A DNA stretch of 64,000 bases from Stenotrophomonas sp. ATCM1_4 (GTDB lineage: Bacteria; Pseudomonadota; Gammaproteobacteria; Xanthomonadales; Xanthomonadaceae): positions 597,978-661,977 of the forward strand of contig NZ_QPFB01000001.1 in NCBI RefSeq assembly GCF_004348115.1, read 5' to 3'. Below the pieces are notes generated by a model that was not told the origin of the DNA, did not search any database, and saw only the letters and a list, made by a program, of their open reading frames with translations. The translations under genes and the position numbers were made by a program. Below, one piece after another: positions 10,349-17,665 of the stretch (position 1 is its first letter; the number at the start of each line of letters is the position of its first letter).

Positions 10349-10374
10349 AAGCCGCTGATTACAGCGGCTTTTTT
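10349..10374 (+). terminator. Phage-borne terminator downstream of tRNA-Ser
   Basis: A 9-bp stem AAGCCGCTG / CAGCGGCTT (10349-10357, 10362-10370) with an ATTA loop is followed by TTTT. It lies inside the prophage, 12 bp past attL, and takes the place of the original tRNA terminator that now lies beyond attR (49374-49401). In the other direction the hairpin lacks a T tract, so leftward phage transcription may pass. Confidence 0.8.
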
Positions 10375-10607
10375 CATGCCGCGAGATCCTGCCCCATGTT
10401 TTGCCCCATGTTCGGCGACCAGGCGTTTCCTGCTGCAACTGCGAGGATGAAGGCGTCGATTTCGGGCTGGAACCACAGCGACTTCGTGCCGATCTTGCGC
10501 GGCTTGGGGAACTCGCCGCGGGCCATCATGCGGTAGATGGTGGCCGTGCTGATGCCGACCTTCTGCTTCACTTCCTTCAGTGGCAGCAGCGCGATCTCGT
10601 CAGCCAT
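10374..10607 (-). CDS. AlpA-family DNA-binding protein, candidate excisionase
   Basis: A 77-residue protein with a MerR/AlpA-type winged helix-turn-helix at about residues 8-45 (PLKEVKQKVGISTATIYRMM, then the basic wing PKPRKIGTKSLWF). Proteins of this family act as excisionases or integrase activators in P4-like elements. Being the last leftward gene, 37 bp from attL, fits a directionality factor. Its C-terminal codons (MGQNMGQ) are the tandem TGCCCCATGTT repeats proposed as integrase arm sites, so coding and site functions overlap. Confidence 0.75.
   Translation of the reverse strand: MADEIALLPLKEVKQKVGISTATIYRMMARGEFPKPRKIGTKSLWFQPEIDAFILAVAAGNAWSPNMGQNMGQDLAA
10390..10412 (+). repeat. 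Left pair of candidate integrase arm-type sites
   Basis: Two exact copies of TGCCCCATGTT at 10390-10400 and 10402-10412, 12 bp apart and 53 bp inside attL. A matching pair in the same orientation and spacing lies at 49227-49249 near attR. They fall within the 3' end of the AlpA-like gene. Tyrosine integrases with an N-terminal arm-binding domain use such direct repeats; the assignment is an inference. Confidence 0.55.
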
Positions 10608-10782
10608 GTTGCTCTCCTTCCAGCGCCGCGCGGGCGCTCTTGATTCGGTCTTCGTTGGCCAGCGCCTGGGCGCGCAGCCGGATGATCTCGTCGGCGGCCG
10701 TGGCCAGCTGCTCGCGCAGCAGGTCCTTGGGCGGCTGCTTCATCCGCTTGGCCGGCTTGGGGAATAGCTGCTGGGTGGTCAC
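10600..10782 (-). CDS. Small phage protein, unknown
   Basis: A 60-residue basic and helical protein (TTQQLFPKPAKRMKQPPKDLL, then a helix with LREQLATAADEIIRLRAQA). The GTG at 10782 is chosen because it overlaps the end of the upstream gene by 4 bases, the junction pattern seen all along this operon. It overlaps the AlpA-like gene by 8 bases. I do not recognise it. Confidence 0.65.
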   Translation of the reverse strand: MTTQQLFPKPAKRMKQPPKDLLREQLATAADEIIRLRAQALANEDRIKSARAALEGEQHG

Positions 10783-10976
10783 CGTGGCTTCCTCGCAAAT
10801 GGCCGCATGATCTTCTTCGCCTCTTCCAGGTCGCCGCGGGCGAGCGCGATCACGGCCAAGCCGCGCGCCTCCCACATGCGGCGGGTACGTGGCCGGGCCT
10901 TGTCCAGGTTGACCCCGGCCTTGCGGGCCAGGTCGTGACCGATGGCAATGTGGTCGATCGCTTCAGCGGCGCTCAT
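10779..10976 (-). CDS. Small helical phage protein, unknown
   Basis: 65 residues from the ATG at 10976 (MSAAEAIDHIAIGHDLARKAG), predicted mostly helical with a basic middle (KARPRTRRMWEARGLAV) and tail. It is linked by 4-base overlaps to both neighbours in the leftward early operon. No family was recognised. A longer form starting at 11015 would overlap the upstream gene further and is unlikely. Confidence 0.65.
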   Translation of the reverse strand: MSAAEAIDHIAIGHDLARKAGVNLDKARPRTRRMWEARGLAVIALARGDLEEAKKIMRPFARKPR

Positions 10977-11194
10977 ACGGCATACCTCGGCATTGGCCGC
11001 ACAGGCCCGAACCACATGCGCATGCAGTTGTTCAGCTCAACCTGCACCGGGTCGGGGTGGACCGGCGGCAGGGGAGCGCGGAGCCGGCGCTGGTCGTTGA
11101 TGCAGACGGCACAGGTGCGCGCGCGGCCCTGGCGCCCCTTGCTCGGGAAGGCCAGATCGGGGAGCAGGCGTTGGCATGCGTTGCAGTTACGCAT
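10973..11194 (-). CDS. Small phage protein with two CxxC pairs
   Basis: 73 residues beginning MRNCNACQRLLPDLAFPSKG. A CNAC pair at positions 4-7 and a CAVC pair near 30-33 suggest a zinc-ribbon knuckle, perhaps for nucleic-acid or protein binding. The start at 11194 overlaps the upstream gene by 8 bases. It shares the operon's short-overlap design. The function is unknown. Confidence 0.65.
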   Translation of the reverse strand: MRNCNACQRLLPDLAFPSKGRQGRARTCAVCINDQRRLRAPLPPVHPDPVQVELNNCMRMWFGPVRPMPRYAV

Positions 11195-11447
11195 TCGCAG
11201 CCCCCTTCGCGCCCGTCGCCATGGCCCGGGACAGCATCCGCACCAGCCGGTCATAGACCAGGGCGAGGCGGGGATCCTCGGACCAATGCCAGTGATGCCA
11301 TCCATCTGTCTCGTCTCCACGTTCAGTCGGATACTTGCGCTCCATCAGCGCCCGGGCTTCGGCGCGGACAGCAGCACGCTTGGACAGGTAGCGACGCCCT
11401 GCGGTAGGTGCGCGATAGACGGTCACCTTGATCGGCTCAACTCGCAT
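11187..11447 (-). CDS. Phage protein, unknown
   Basis: An 86-residue protein, basic at the N terminus (VYRAPTAGRRYLSKRAAVRAEARALMERKYP), then a His/Trp-rich middle (GWHHWHWSEDPR) and a helical C terminus. The pattern resembles small accessory proteins of phage recombination operons. It overlaps both neighbours (11 bases with the gene upstream). No known family is recognised. Confidence 0.65.
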   Translation of the reverse strand: MRVEPIKVTVYRAPTAGRRYLSKRAAVRAEARALMERKYPTERGDETDGWHHWHWSEDPRLALVYDRLVRMLSRAMATGAKGAANA

Positions 11448-12027
11448 CCTTCACCCCCTGCGGGCGGGCGGCGAGCAGCGTTGCCCACAGCGCCCTGAGT
11501 TCAGCCCTGCCGAGGCCGGTTTGCCTGTTCGCGTTTCGCAGCTGCTCGTCAGTCAACTCAACCGGAACCGCCGTCCATGCTGCCGGCGCGGTAGCGGAAC
11601 CGTCACAGTTCTGGCGTACACCGGAGGCATGCTCCAGTGCATCCGCTGCCACGAGACGTTCACCGGCTTCTCCGAGGTCGAGCCCAACATCGACAGCTTC
11701 GGGATGCACTTCATGTGCCCCGAGTGCGGGCGACGGAACAACCTGCGGACTGTCGGCCACGATGGCGACACGGTGCTGATTGAGCAGTGCGGCCCGGCAA
11801 TCATTCCAACCCCGGTTGTAGATCGCTGAATCGGCCTGCTCCTGCCGCGACTCGTCTGCGCGCAATGGCTCAGTGACCCGAGCTGCAGGCACCTCCGGCG
11901 CGGCGCGCAGGGCGGCGGCGGCCTCGCGTAGCAGTGTCGGCAGTTCCTTTTCGCCTAGCATTCCGTAGGCCGAGGCGGTCGTATCAAGGCGGGATGCCAA
12001 CTCCCTGGCGCGCTGCTGGTCATTCAC
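11437..12027 (-). CDS. Phage hypothetical protein, possibly interrupted in its middle
   Basis: 196 residues. The N-terminal part (MNDQQRARELASRLD through YNRGWNDCRAALL) and the C-terminal part (AAWTAVPVELTDEQLRNANR) look like ordinary phage protein sequence of the kind found beside recombination genes. The middle, about residues 85-143, has weaker codon bias and reads opposite a well-formed zinc-ribbon gene on the + strand (11629-11829). It may be a gene that took up an in-frame insertion, or two genes that overlap antisense. The function is unknown. Confidence 0.55.
   Translation of the reverse strand: MNDQQRARELASRLDTTASAYGMLGEKELPTLLREAAAALRAAPEVPAARVTEPLRADESRQEQADSAIYNRGWNDCRAALLNQHRVAIVADSPQVVPSPALGAHEVHPEAVDVGLDLGEAGERLVAADALEHASGVRQNCDGSATAPAAWTAVPVELTDEQLRNANRQTGLGRAELRALWATLLAARPQGVKDAS
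11629..11829 (+). CDS. Zinc-ribbon protein encoded antisense within a phage gene
   Basis: 66 residues with CIRC at 4-7 and CPEC at 30-33, a typical four-cysteine zinc ribbon, followed by GRRNNLRTVG. The codons use G or C in the third position almost throughout, unlike the opposite frame over the same stretch. GGAGG stands 1 base before the ATG, which is closer than ideal. It is the only + strand gene inside the leftward operon and would need its own promoter. Similar small ribbon proteins occur in phages; the role is unknown. Confidence 0.5.
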   Translation: MLQCIRCHETFTGFSEVEPNIDSFGMHFMCPECGRRNNLRTVGHDGDTVLIEQCGPAIIPTPVVDR

Positions 12028-12271
12028 GGGACACCTCCCATCCAGTTGTCCGCAGGTATGCGGCCATCAGCTTCTCGATGCATGCTCGGCATGCGAGTGG
12101 CTTCTGCGGCCCGTAAGGGATTTTCAGCTTCCAACTTGCGTCCAGGGTCGTGGGGCCAACGTCGCGATATCCGCCGTTCACAGTGATGGACATATCGCCC
12201 TCGTTTGCATCGCACTCCTGCTGACACAGGTCACAGGTGCAGACAGTGACGGTCTTCGTTTCAATCGCCAT
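12020..12271 (-). CDS. Phage protein with CxxC pairs, unknown
   Basis: 83 residues from the ATG at 12271 (MAIETKTVTVCTCDLCQQEC). Cysteines in CTCDLC near residues 10-15 and in CRAC near 64-67 could bind one zinc ion. The rest is a mixed strand and helix pattern (DMSITVNGGYRDVGPTTLD, WKLKIPYGPQKPLACRACIEKLMAAYLR). It overlaps the next gene downstream by 8 bases. The function is unknown. Confidence 0.65.
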   Translation of the reverse strand: MAIETKTVTVCTCDLCQQECDANEGDMSITVNGGYRDVGPTTLDASWKLKIPYGPQKPLACRACIEKLMAAYLRTTGWEVSRE

Positions 12272-12479
12272 CCGACACCCCCGCGCCGTGGCTGGTGGGC
12301 TGCTTGTTGCGCTGTGCATGTGGACGTGGGTCCGTCCAACCATGTCGCATTGCAACTGCGGAAATTCCCTCAGCCTTCTGGATAGTCACGGCGTCTGCAC
12401 CTTGGCGTGCAAGATCGGACGCCAGCCTGTCAGCACGTCGTGCAATGTCGCGGAAGCCCGCGTGCGTCCAGCCGCTCAC
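12261..12479 (-). CDS. Small phage protein, unknown
   Basis: 72 residues from GTG at 12479, where GTGA overlaps the upstream stop, the same junction type used repeatedly in this operon. The N-terminal half is a helix (FRDIARRADRLASDLARQGADAVTIQ) and the C-terminal half is basic and polar. No recognised domain. An ATG 51 bases upstream is in frame but would overlap the neighbour deeply. Confidence 0.55.
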   Translation of the reverse strand: MSGWTHAGFRDIARRADRLASDLARQGADAVTIQKAEGISAVAMRHGWTDPRPHAQRNKQPTSHGAGVSDGD

Positions 12480-13210
12480 GACCCCACCTCGGCGCTGGTG
12501 GCCTGCTTGGCGGCTTGCCATGCGTCCCATGCGGTATCCGTGACTTGGATGCAGTAGGCACCGGAAAGAGCGTGGCGTGCGAGGTAGCCCGGGCAGCTGA
12601 GGCGGCGATGCTTCTCTGCCCATGACTCAAAACGCGCCCGCTCGTCGCTGCCGCCCTTGGGGCTGGCGTCGATCACTGCAGCAGCAAGCATGTGCAGCCG
12701 GTCGTCCGGCTCTGCTATCCAGGTGTTGCCGTTCGGCGCTGAAATCACGATCACGTCAGCCCCGGAAGGGCGCTCAAATGCCCAACCCTCCAGGTCGTTC
12801 CCCGGCGCTGCGGGGGCGCTTGCCTTCAGCTTGGCGATGGCTGCAAGGATCGGCTCAGCGCCACCCTGTTCCGGATCTACGCCGAGTTCCCGAGACACTT
12901 CCGCAAGAGCCGAACATGCGTCGATGAACATGCGCTTGTAGCTCGCGCCATCAAAGTCTCCATCAACCGGCGCTGCGGCGACGGGGGCATGCTCTTGCAT
13001 GGCGGCGATCGCAGCCTGTGCAATCTCGGCCACATGGTCGCCATCATCCGCGACCGGGTGGAAGTCGCCCGGCCCCATGGTTCCGTAGCTCCATGCCGAC
13101 CATGTGCGGTTGCAGTAGTAGACGCCGGAACCGATGGCAGCGGCCACCGCGTCCAGAACAGACTCGGGGATTTCACCCTGCGCTGCCGCGGGCTTGTTGT
13201 CGTGGCTCAT
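12476..13210 (-). CDS. Phage hypothetical protein
   Basis: 244 residues. The N-terminal segment (IPESVLDAVAAAIGSGVYYC) and a central aspartate-rich part (VAPVDGDFDGASYKRMFIDACSAL) precede a C-terminal stretch ending AWDAWQAAKQATSAE; tails of this kind (WDAWQAA) are common in modular accessory proteins of phage early operons. I cannot assign a function. Start and stop overlap the neighbouring genes by 4 bases each. Confidence 0.65.
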   Translation of the reverse strand: MSHDNKPAAAQGEIPESVLDAVAAAIGSGVYYCNRTWSAWSYGTMGPGDFHPVADDGDHVAEIAQAAIAAMQEHAPVAAAPVDGDFDGASYKRMFIDACSALAEVSRELGVDPEQGGAEPILAAIAKLKASAPAAPGNDLEGWAFERPSGADVIVISAPNGNTWIAEPDDRLHMLAAAVIDASPKGGSDERARFESWAEKHRRLSCPGYLARHALSGAYCIQVTDTAWDAWQAAKQATSAEVGS

Positions 13211-13473
13211 GCTGCTTGCTCCTCCAGGGCGGTCAGGTCGATCTCGTCCACGCGGTCGCGCAGGTCGCGCTTTGCCTGGCGCAGGACCTTGGCGATGTGT
13301 GCGGGCTCGGCGTCGGTGAAGAACGCGCGCTCGATCTGGTGCGGCTTGCGCCGGTGGTCGCGGCGCCAGAGCCGGTAGATCACTGCCGAGCCGTCGACAG
13401 TCGGGAAGCGCGCCCAGGTCAGGCCATGGCCCTTGCCGGGCGCGCGGCGGGTGAATCGGTTGCGGTCAGCCAT
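13207..13473 (-). CDS. Small basic phage protein, unknown
   Basis: 88 residues, strongly basic in the first half (DRNRFTRRAPGKGHG, YRLWRRDHRRKPHQIERAFF) and helical in the second (AHIAKVLRQAKRDLRDRVDEIDLTALEEQ). The basic region could contact nucleic acid. It starts at 13473 and overlaps the upstream gene by 8 bases. No family is recognised. Confidence 0.65.
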   Translation of the reverse strand: MADRNRFTRRAPGKGHGLTWARFPTVDGSAVIYRLWRRDHRRKPHQIERAFFTDAEPAHIAKVLRQAKRDLRDRVDEIDLTALEEQAA

Positions 13474-13738
13474 TGCTCTGCTCCTTCAGCCGCGCAATGA
13501 GCGCATTGACGTTCCTGTGGCCGTAGACCATCCGTGGTGGCCTGCCGCTGCCCTTGACGAACAACTGAGCCTTGCCGCCGCTCGGCCACCAATCGACGCG
13601 GGTCTTGCCGAACTGACGGCGGTAGTGCCATTCGGTCAGTTGCTCCCAGCCCGAGGTATCGGCCTGTTCAAGCATTTCAGCGCGGTGTTGCTTGGTCGCA
13701 GCCTTCATCGTTGCGAAGGTTTCGCCCATGTCACCCAT
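13466..13738 (-). CDS. Small phage protein, unknown
   Basis: 90 residues from the ATG at 13738 (MGDMGETFATMKAATKQHRAEM). An N-terminal helix is followed by a possible beta-rich part (WHYRRQFGKTRVDWWPSGGKAQLFV) and a C-terminal helix ending EQSNG. The same last four codons occur at the end of the upstream gene, within a 15-bp direct repeat (13470-13484 and 13735-13749). The function is unknown. Confidence 0.65.
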   Translation of the reverse strand: MGDMGETFATMKAATKQHRAEMLEQADTSGWEQLTEWHYRRQFGKTRVDWWPSGGKAQLFVKGSGRPPRMVYGHRNVNALIARLKEQSNG

Positions 13739-14063
13739 TGCTCTGCTCCAGCAAGAATTGCGGATCGATCGACCAACCGGCCTCGCGTGCAGCACGCAGG
13801 CGGAGCTCGTTGGCGTCGAATTCGTCCAGGGAGAGGGCGGTGATTGCGCCCTCGACGTGATGCGGCTGCAGCGGCCGCTCGGTGCGCTGGAAGATGCGCC
13901 ACACGCTGAACCGCTTGCAGTTCCATGCAGTGGCCAGCGAGTCCAGCGTCCGGCCGGCGTCGTGCAGATGGCGGCGCAGGATGTCTCGCGCCGTGATGTG
14001 CGCGGGCTGCGGCTGACGCAGTGCGGCGAGCGTGCCGGCGGTTCGGTAGGTGGCGCGCTGCAT
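13731..14063 (-). CDS. Helix-turn-helix-like phage protein
   Basis: 110 residues from the ATG at 14063. The stretch from about 37 to 80 (DSLATAWNCKRFSVWRIFQR and on) resembles a Cro/C1-type helix-turn-helix. It may be a DNA-binding regulator of the early operon. It ends EQSNG and overlaps the next gene by 8 bases. The assignment rests on pattern only. Confidence 0.55.
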   Translation of the reverse strand: MQRATYRTAGTLAALRQPQPAHITARDILRRHLHDAGRTLDSLATAWNCKRFSVWRIFQRTERPLQPHHVEGAITALSLDEFDANELRLRAAREAGWSIDPQFLLEQSNG

Positions 14064-14065
14064 GA

Positions 14066-14833
14066 TCAGGCGGCCTCCTGCTTCAACTGTTGCTCGAATC
14101 CATCGACTATCGACCTGAAGATGGCCAGGTCGTCCTGCAGCTTCTCGATGTAGGCGTCGTCGCGCTCGAACCGGCGCCACCACAGCTGCCGGCCCACGGA
14201 GGCCAGGGCGGGGCAGTACAGGCCGATGTGCCACCACTTGCGGCCGGTGAGCCACATGCAGCCCTGGGCCTGCTCGAACACCTCGCTGGCATCGTTGTCG
14301 ATGTGGAAGGCGCGCAGCTTCTCGGGGTTGATGAAGCACTTGTATTCGGAGCCGCCGTCCTCGCCGATGAATCCGTCGGCGGAGCAGCCATAGGCGCCGT
14401 CGTCACTGAGGACGAAGCCGGCACGCTGGACGATCAGGCCCGACTGCACCTCATGCTCGGCGCGAGCGGCCGGTTCCAGCTCGTGGCCGCGGCGCATGGC
14501 GAACGTCTCGAAGCCCTCGTCCAGCGGCTCCCCGCTGATGCGTTCGATGGCCAGGCGGAAGGCGTAGTTCTTGGCCACCTCGCCGAAGTCGCCGACGGGC
14601 TCGCCGGCCAGGGCGCGTTCGATGATCGCGGACTTGGGCAGCACCTTGTAGCCCGCGCGCTCTGCTGCGATCTTCTCCGACACGCCAGACAGCACCGCTT
14701 CTACGTAGGCCTTCTGGCGGTCGTCCAGCTCGCCCACACGCGTGCGAGCCGTGGCGAACATGCTGGCGGTGATCACGCCGGCGCGCGCGCGGTGCCACGC
14801 CTCGCTACCCTGGTCGCAGTTGACGAGGATCAC
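14066..14833 (-). CDS. YqaJ-family viral recombinase, 5'-3' exonuclease
   Basis: 255 residues from GTG at 14833, overlapping the bet stop as GTGA. It is a lambda-exonuclease-fold nuclease: the N-terminal DQGSEAWHRARAGVITAS motif, the RGHELEP motif with E120, D153 in SADGF and the E163-x-K165 pair form the PD-(D/E)xK site. It degrades one strand of dsDNA ends so that the Bet protein encoded just upstream can anneal the ssDNA, giving a Red-like pathway. The position next to bet supports this. Confidence 0.88.
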   Translation of the reverse strand: MILVNCDQGSEAWHRARAGVITASMFATARTRVGELDDRQKAYVEAVLSGVSEKIAAERAGYKVLPKSAIIERALAGEPVGDFGEVAKNYAFRLAIERISGEPLDEGFETFAMRRGHELEPAARAEHEVQSGLIVQRAGFVLSDDGAYGCSADGFIGEDGGSEYKCFINPEKLRAFHIDNDASEVFEQAQGCMWLTGRKWWHIGLYCPALASVGRQLWWRRFERDDAYIEKLQDDLAIFRSIVDGFEQQLKQEAA

Positions 14834-15786
14834 AGCGGCACCTCTTCGGCGGCAATGCCACCACCCGCGACGCCTTCGGCACCGGCATTCATCGCGATGG
14901 CCTTCAGCGCCTCGTGGCCACTGGTGCCGATCATGGCGCGCTGCTCTTTCGAGAGCCGGCCCCATGCGCCCTGGTACTCGTCCAGGCCGGCTTTGGCGAA
15001 GGCCTGCAGGCTTGCATAGAGCTTGCGGCGCTCTTCGGTGTCTTCCGGCTCGGCCGGCGCTTGGCGGGCGATGGCACCGGCAGTGGGTGGGCGGCGCTCA
15101 GCGCGGATCGTCTCGCCCTCGATGATGTCCTTGCCTTCCATTTCCTCGGCAGTTGGCTGGGAGCCGACCGCTTCGGGGAACGCCTTACGCAACGCCTGCG
15201 CCTCGGCGCATTTGGCCAGCTGCCCGAACGCGCGCTTCTCCCACATGGCGTTGGGGGTGCCATCGCTCTTTGAGGCGTAGTTCTCCAGCCAGTATTCCTT
15301 GACCGAAAACTCGACAACCTGGCTTCCCAGCAGCTTGCGCACGGTGACGCGGCACCACTCCGGGTACTGCAGCTGGAACGGCTTCAGCGTCTTCTGCCGG
15401 CGACCGTTGGCACCATCCACCCAGACCTCGCGATCCATCTCCATCGTGCGGATCGGGCCGAACTCGGGCTCACTGCAGCCGGCGTATTGGCCAGTGCGCG
15501 CGGCGTTGATCCGGTAAAGACCGATACCCGGCATGACAACATCGCGGTCTTCCTTGATGTCCCAGCCATCCGCATTCTTGCGGCCGGTCGAAACCTTCAT
15601 CGGCACGATGTGTACCGGCTTGGTCATGGGGTCCAGCCCTGCAGCTTGGCAATAGCTCAGGACCATCTCGATGGAGTCATCGCTGGCGCCCGGGTAGAGG
15701 CTGGATTTCAGTGCGCGGCGGATTGCTTCGGCCTGCTCGCCGGTGATCAGTGCGCCACCATTGGCGCGGGTGGTCATCTGGTTCAT
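14830..15786 (-). CDS. bet: Phage recombination protein Bet (RecT/Red-beta superfamily)
   Basis: 318-residue single-strand annealing protein. Typical Bet/RecT features are the DPMTKPVHIVPM segment, GIGLYRINAARTGQYAG, PEWCRVTVRKL and AKCAEAQALRKAFPE. The C-terminal third is variable. ATG 15786 and a second ATG at 15777 are both possible. With the YqaJ exonuclease downstream it forms the phage homologous recombination pair. The open frame continues far upstream, but that part is a shadow of the neighbouring coiled-coil gene. Confidence 0.9.
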   Translation of the reverse strand: MNQMTTRANGGALITGEQAEAIRRALKSSLYPGASDDSIEMVLSYCQAAGLDPMTKPVHIVPMKVSTGRKNADGWDIKEDRDVVMPGIGLYRINAARTGQYAGCSEPEFGPIRTMEMDREVWVDGANGRRQKTLKPFQLQYPEWCRVTVRKLLGSQVVEFSVKEYWLENYASKSDGTPNAMWEKRAFGQLAKCAEAQALRKAFPEAVGSQPTAEEMEGKDIIEGETIRAERRPPTAGAIARQAPAEPEDTEERRKLYASLQAFAKAGLDEYQGAWGRLSKEQRAMIGTSGHEALKAIAMNAGAEGVAGGGIAAEEVPL

Positions 15787-15793
15787 GGCGACC

Positions 15794-16732
15794 TCAGTAG
15801 CGGATGGCAACGGCCGGGACCTTGCCCTGCACGATGGCGGTGATAGCGGTGGCGGCTGCCTCTTCGGACAGGCCTGCAGCGACCAGCGCGGCGACGGCGG
15901 CGCGGTTGATGGTCCGGCGGTGCTCAACATCAGCGGCGCGGGCTTCGTCAGCCTTGCGCTGCGCCTCGGCTGCGGCCTGGCGCTCGCGCTCGGCACGGTC
16001 GGCTTCTTCCTGGGTGCGGCGCTCGGCAGCGGCGACGGCTTCCGCCTTCTCGCGCTCCGCGCGCTCCGCCGCATCCTTGGCGCGCTGTTCGGCCTCGGCA
16101 GCCTCACGGATTGCACGTTCCTTCGCTTCGCTGGCCTCGCGCTCGGCGCGCTCCACCGCTTCGGCCGCTTCGCGCTTTGCCTTCTCGGCGGCTTCGGCCT
16201 GCAGGCGAGTCTCGCGTTCCACGCGCTCACGCTCGGCCTGTTCGGCGGCGACACGCTTCCGCTCAGCCTCTTCAGCGGCGCGGACAGCTTCCTCACGGGC
16301 GCGAATCTCATCTTCCTTGCGGGCGATTTCGGCCAGGCGCGCAGCCTCTGCTTCGGCGCGGGCGCGCTCTTCAGCGTCCTTGCGCTCCTGCTCGATGCGC
16401 TCCTGATCCGCCTCCCAGTCGGTCAGCGGCTTGCGAACCTCGTCGCGCAGTGCGTCCAGAGTGTCGCGGGCCTTCTTCCGGGCTGCGTCGATTTCGCCGG
16501 TCTGCTTCTTCAGGTCGGCCACCAGGGCCTTGCCGGCGTCGTCAATGGCAGTCTTCGAGCGTGCGACCTTGTAGGCGACAGACGCGATTTCCCTGCGGCT
16601 GGCAACGGTGCTGAGATCAGGAACCAGAGTCACGGCCTCGGCGCGGATGCGCGCCAGCAGGTCATCGAGCTTGCCGCCGGTGAACACTTCGATGGCGTTG
16701 ACGGATTCCAGGGGAATGAGGGATTCGGACAT
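15794..16732 (-). CDS. Long coiled-coil phage protein, recombination module
   Basis: 312 residues from the ATG at 16732 (MSESLIPLESVNAIEVFTGG). After about 95 residues with a globular look, residues 100-265 are an unbroken Glu/Arg/Ala coiled coil, and a small helical domain (NRAAVAALVAAGLSEEAAATAI) closes it. Proteins with this start and coiled coil are common directly upstream of bet or recT in phages; their role is not established. The low-complexity repeats cause long shadow frames on the other strand. Confidence 0.75.
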   Translation of the reverse strand: MSESLIPLESVNAIEVFTGGKLDDLLARIRAEAVTLVPDLSTVASRREIASVAYKVARSKTAIDDAGKALVADLKKQTGEIDAARKKARDTLDALRDEVRKPLTDWEADQERIEQERKDAEERARAEAEAARLAEIARKEDEIRAREEAVRAAEEAERKRVAAEQAERERVERETRLQAEAAEKAKREAAEAVERAEREASEAKERAIREAAEAEQRAKDAAERAEREKAEAVAAAERRTQEEADRAERERQAAAEAQRKADEARAADVEHRRTINRAAVAALVAAGLSEEAAATAITAIVQGKVPAVAIRY

Positions 16733-16874
16733 GGCAGTTCCTTCGCGGATGACGGCCGGCACTGCCGGCGCGTTGGGAATGAGGTGCCGGCATTGCCCGG
16801 CCGGCGCGGGTGCGGAACTGGAGGGGAGGCCAGTTGCCGCGGTACCGCCCGAAGGGGGCGGGCGGATTCAGAGA

Positions 16875-17390
16875 TCAGGCGGCCAGGTCGGTCTGCTGTG
16901 CAGCAGCCTTCGGCGGGGTCAGGGTCAGGAGCACGTCCTCGCGGATCAGTGCTTCGGACAGCTCGGCCAGCTCGTCGGGCGTAACGTTCGCGGAAGCGGT
17001 GAACGACAGGCCGACGCTGCCGCCTTCCTTGGGCTCGATCACAAAGCGCTTCAGCTTCACGTCGACCAGCACGATGGGATCCACGCCTTCCAGCAGGCCG
17101 TCGATCTGCAGCTCGTAGCCGGTGAACTCGTGCGCCAGCTTCAGCGGCTCCAGGCTCGGGAACTTCACTGCCGACAGCGGCGTGTCACCGATGGGCAGGT
17201 CCTGCTGCTCGCCCTTGCCGGGCTTGCGGAACAGGGCTTCCTTCAACCCCTTCTCGATGCTGTCCAGCAGGCCGTTGCCGGCGCTCGTGGTGAACTTGAT
17301 GTCGACCGCCAGCTCGCGTTCCTCGCCATGGCGCTCGATGCGCTGGTTGACGTTGGCGATGGCCGAGTCGTGCTTTTCCAGTTGGAACAT
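16875..17390 (-). CDS. Phage hypothetical protein, recombination module
   Basis: 171 residues from the ATG at 17390 (MFQLEKHDSAIANVNQRIERHG). It looks alpha/beta, with segments such as LAVDIKFTTSAGNGLLDSIE and VDVKLKRFVIEPKEGGSVGL and an acidic C-terminal helix. It lies upstream of the coiled-coil protein and bet, a place often taken by conserved phage proteins of unknown function. The 142-bp gap between it and the next gene holds GC-rich inverted repeats but no T tract. Confidence 0.7.
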   Translation of the reverse strand: MFQLEKHDSAIANVNQRIERHGEERELAVDIKFTTSAGNGLLDSIEKGLKEALFRKPGKGEQQDLPIGDTPLSAVKFPSLEPLKLAHEFTGYELQIDGLLEGVDPIVLVDVKLKRFVIEPKEGGSVGLSFTASANVTPDELAELSEALIREDVLLTLTPPKAAAQQTDLAA

Positions 17391-17428
17391 GGGTATTGCC
17401 TCGGTAGGGCCGGCCGCGCCGGCGGGGA

Positions 17429-17665
17429 TCAGCGGATGTCGCGCTTGCGCTGGGCCGGGAAGCCACCGCGCGGGCGGATGAAGGAGGTCTGGTGCGGGCG
17501 AATGCGACGCCACTGCTTGCGGGTGTGCTTGATGACCAGGAACAGGAACACCAGCACCACCACAGCGATCGGCAGCAGCAACGAGTCGGCGTGGACCTTC
17601 ACCGCGCGACGCAACATGTCGGCGAAGAAGGTCATCAACGCGGCGTAGAGGCAGAGCCGGATCAC
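17429..17665 (-). CDS. Small membrane protein of the leftward operon
   Basis: 78 residues from GTG at 17665 (GTGA overlap with the gene before). A hydrophobic N-terminal part (LCLYAALMTFFADML) and a strong transmembrane helix (SLLLPIAVVVLVFLFLVI) precede a very basic tail with many Arg and Lys, so the tail is expected in the cytoplasm. The function is unknown; it may be an early host-takeover or exclusion factor. Confidence 0.65.
   Translation of the reverse strand: MIRLCLYAALMTFFADMLRRAVKVHADSLLLPIAVVVLVFLFLVIKHTRKQWRRIRPHQTSFIRPRGGFPAQRKRDIR

Noticed and set aside
13396..13412. ACAGTCGGGAAGCGCGC, similar to the late element
   Set aside because: Only the GTCGGGAA part matches, the CCGAAC half is missing, and it lies inside a minus-strand early gene.
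15787..16311. Upstream extension of the bet frame to 16311
   Set aside because: The added sequence is a Ser/Arg/Pro-rich shadow of the coiled-coil gene; Bet proteins begin at the MNQMTTRANGG region.
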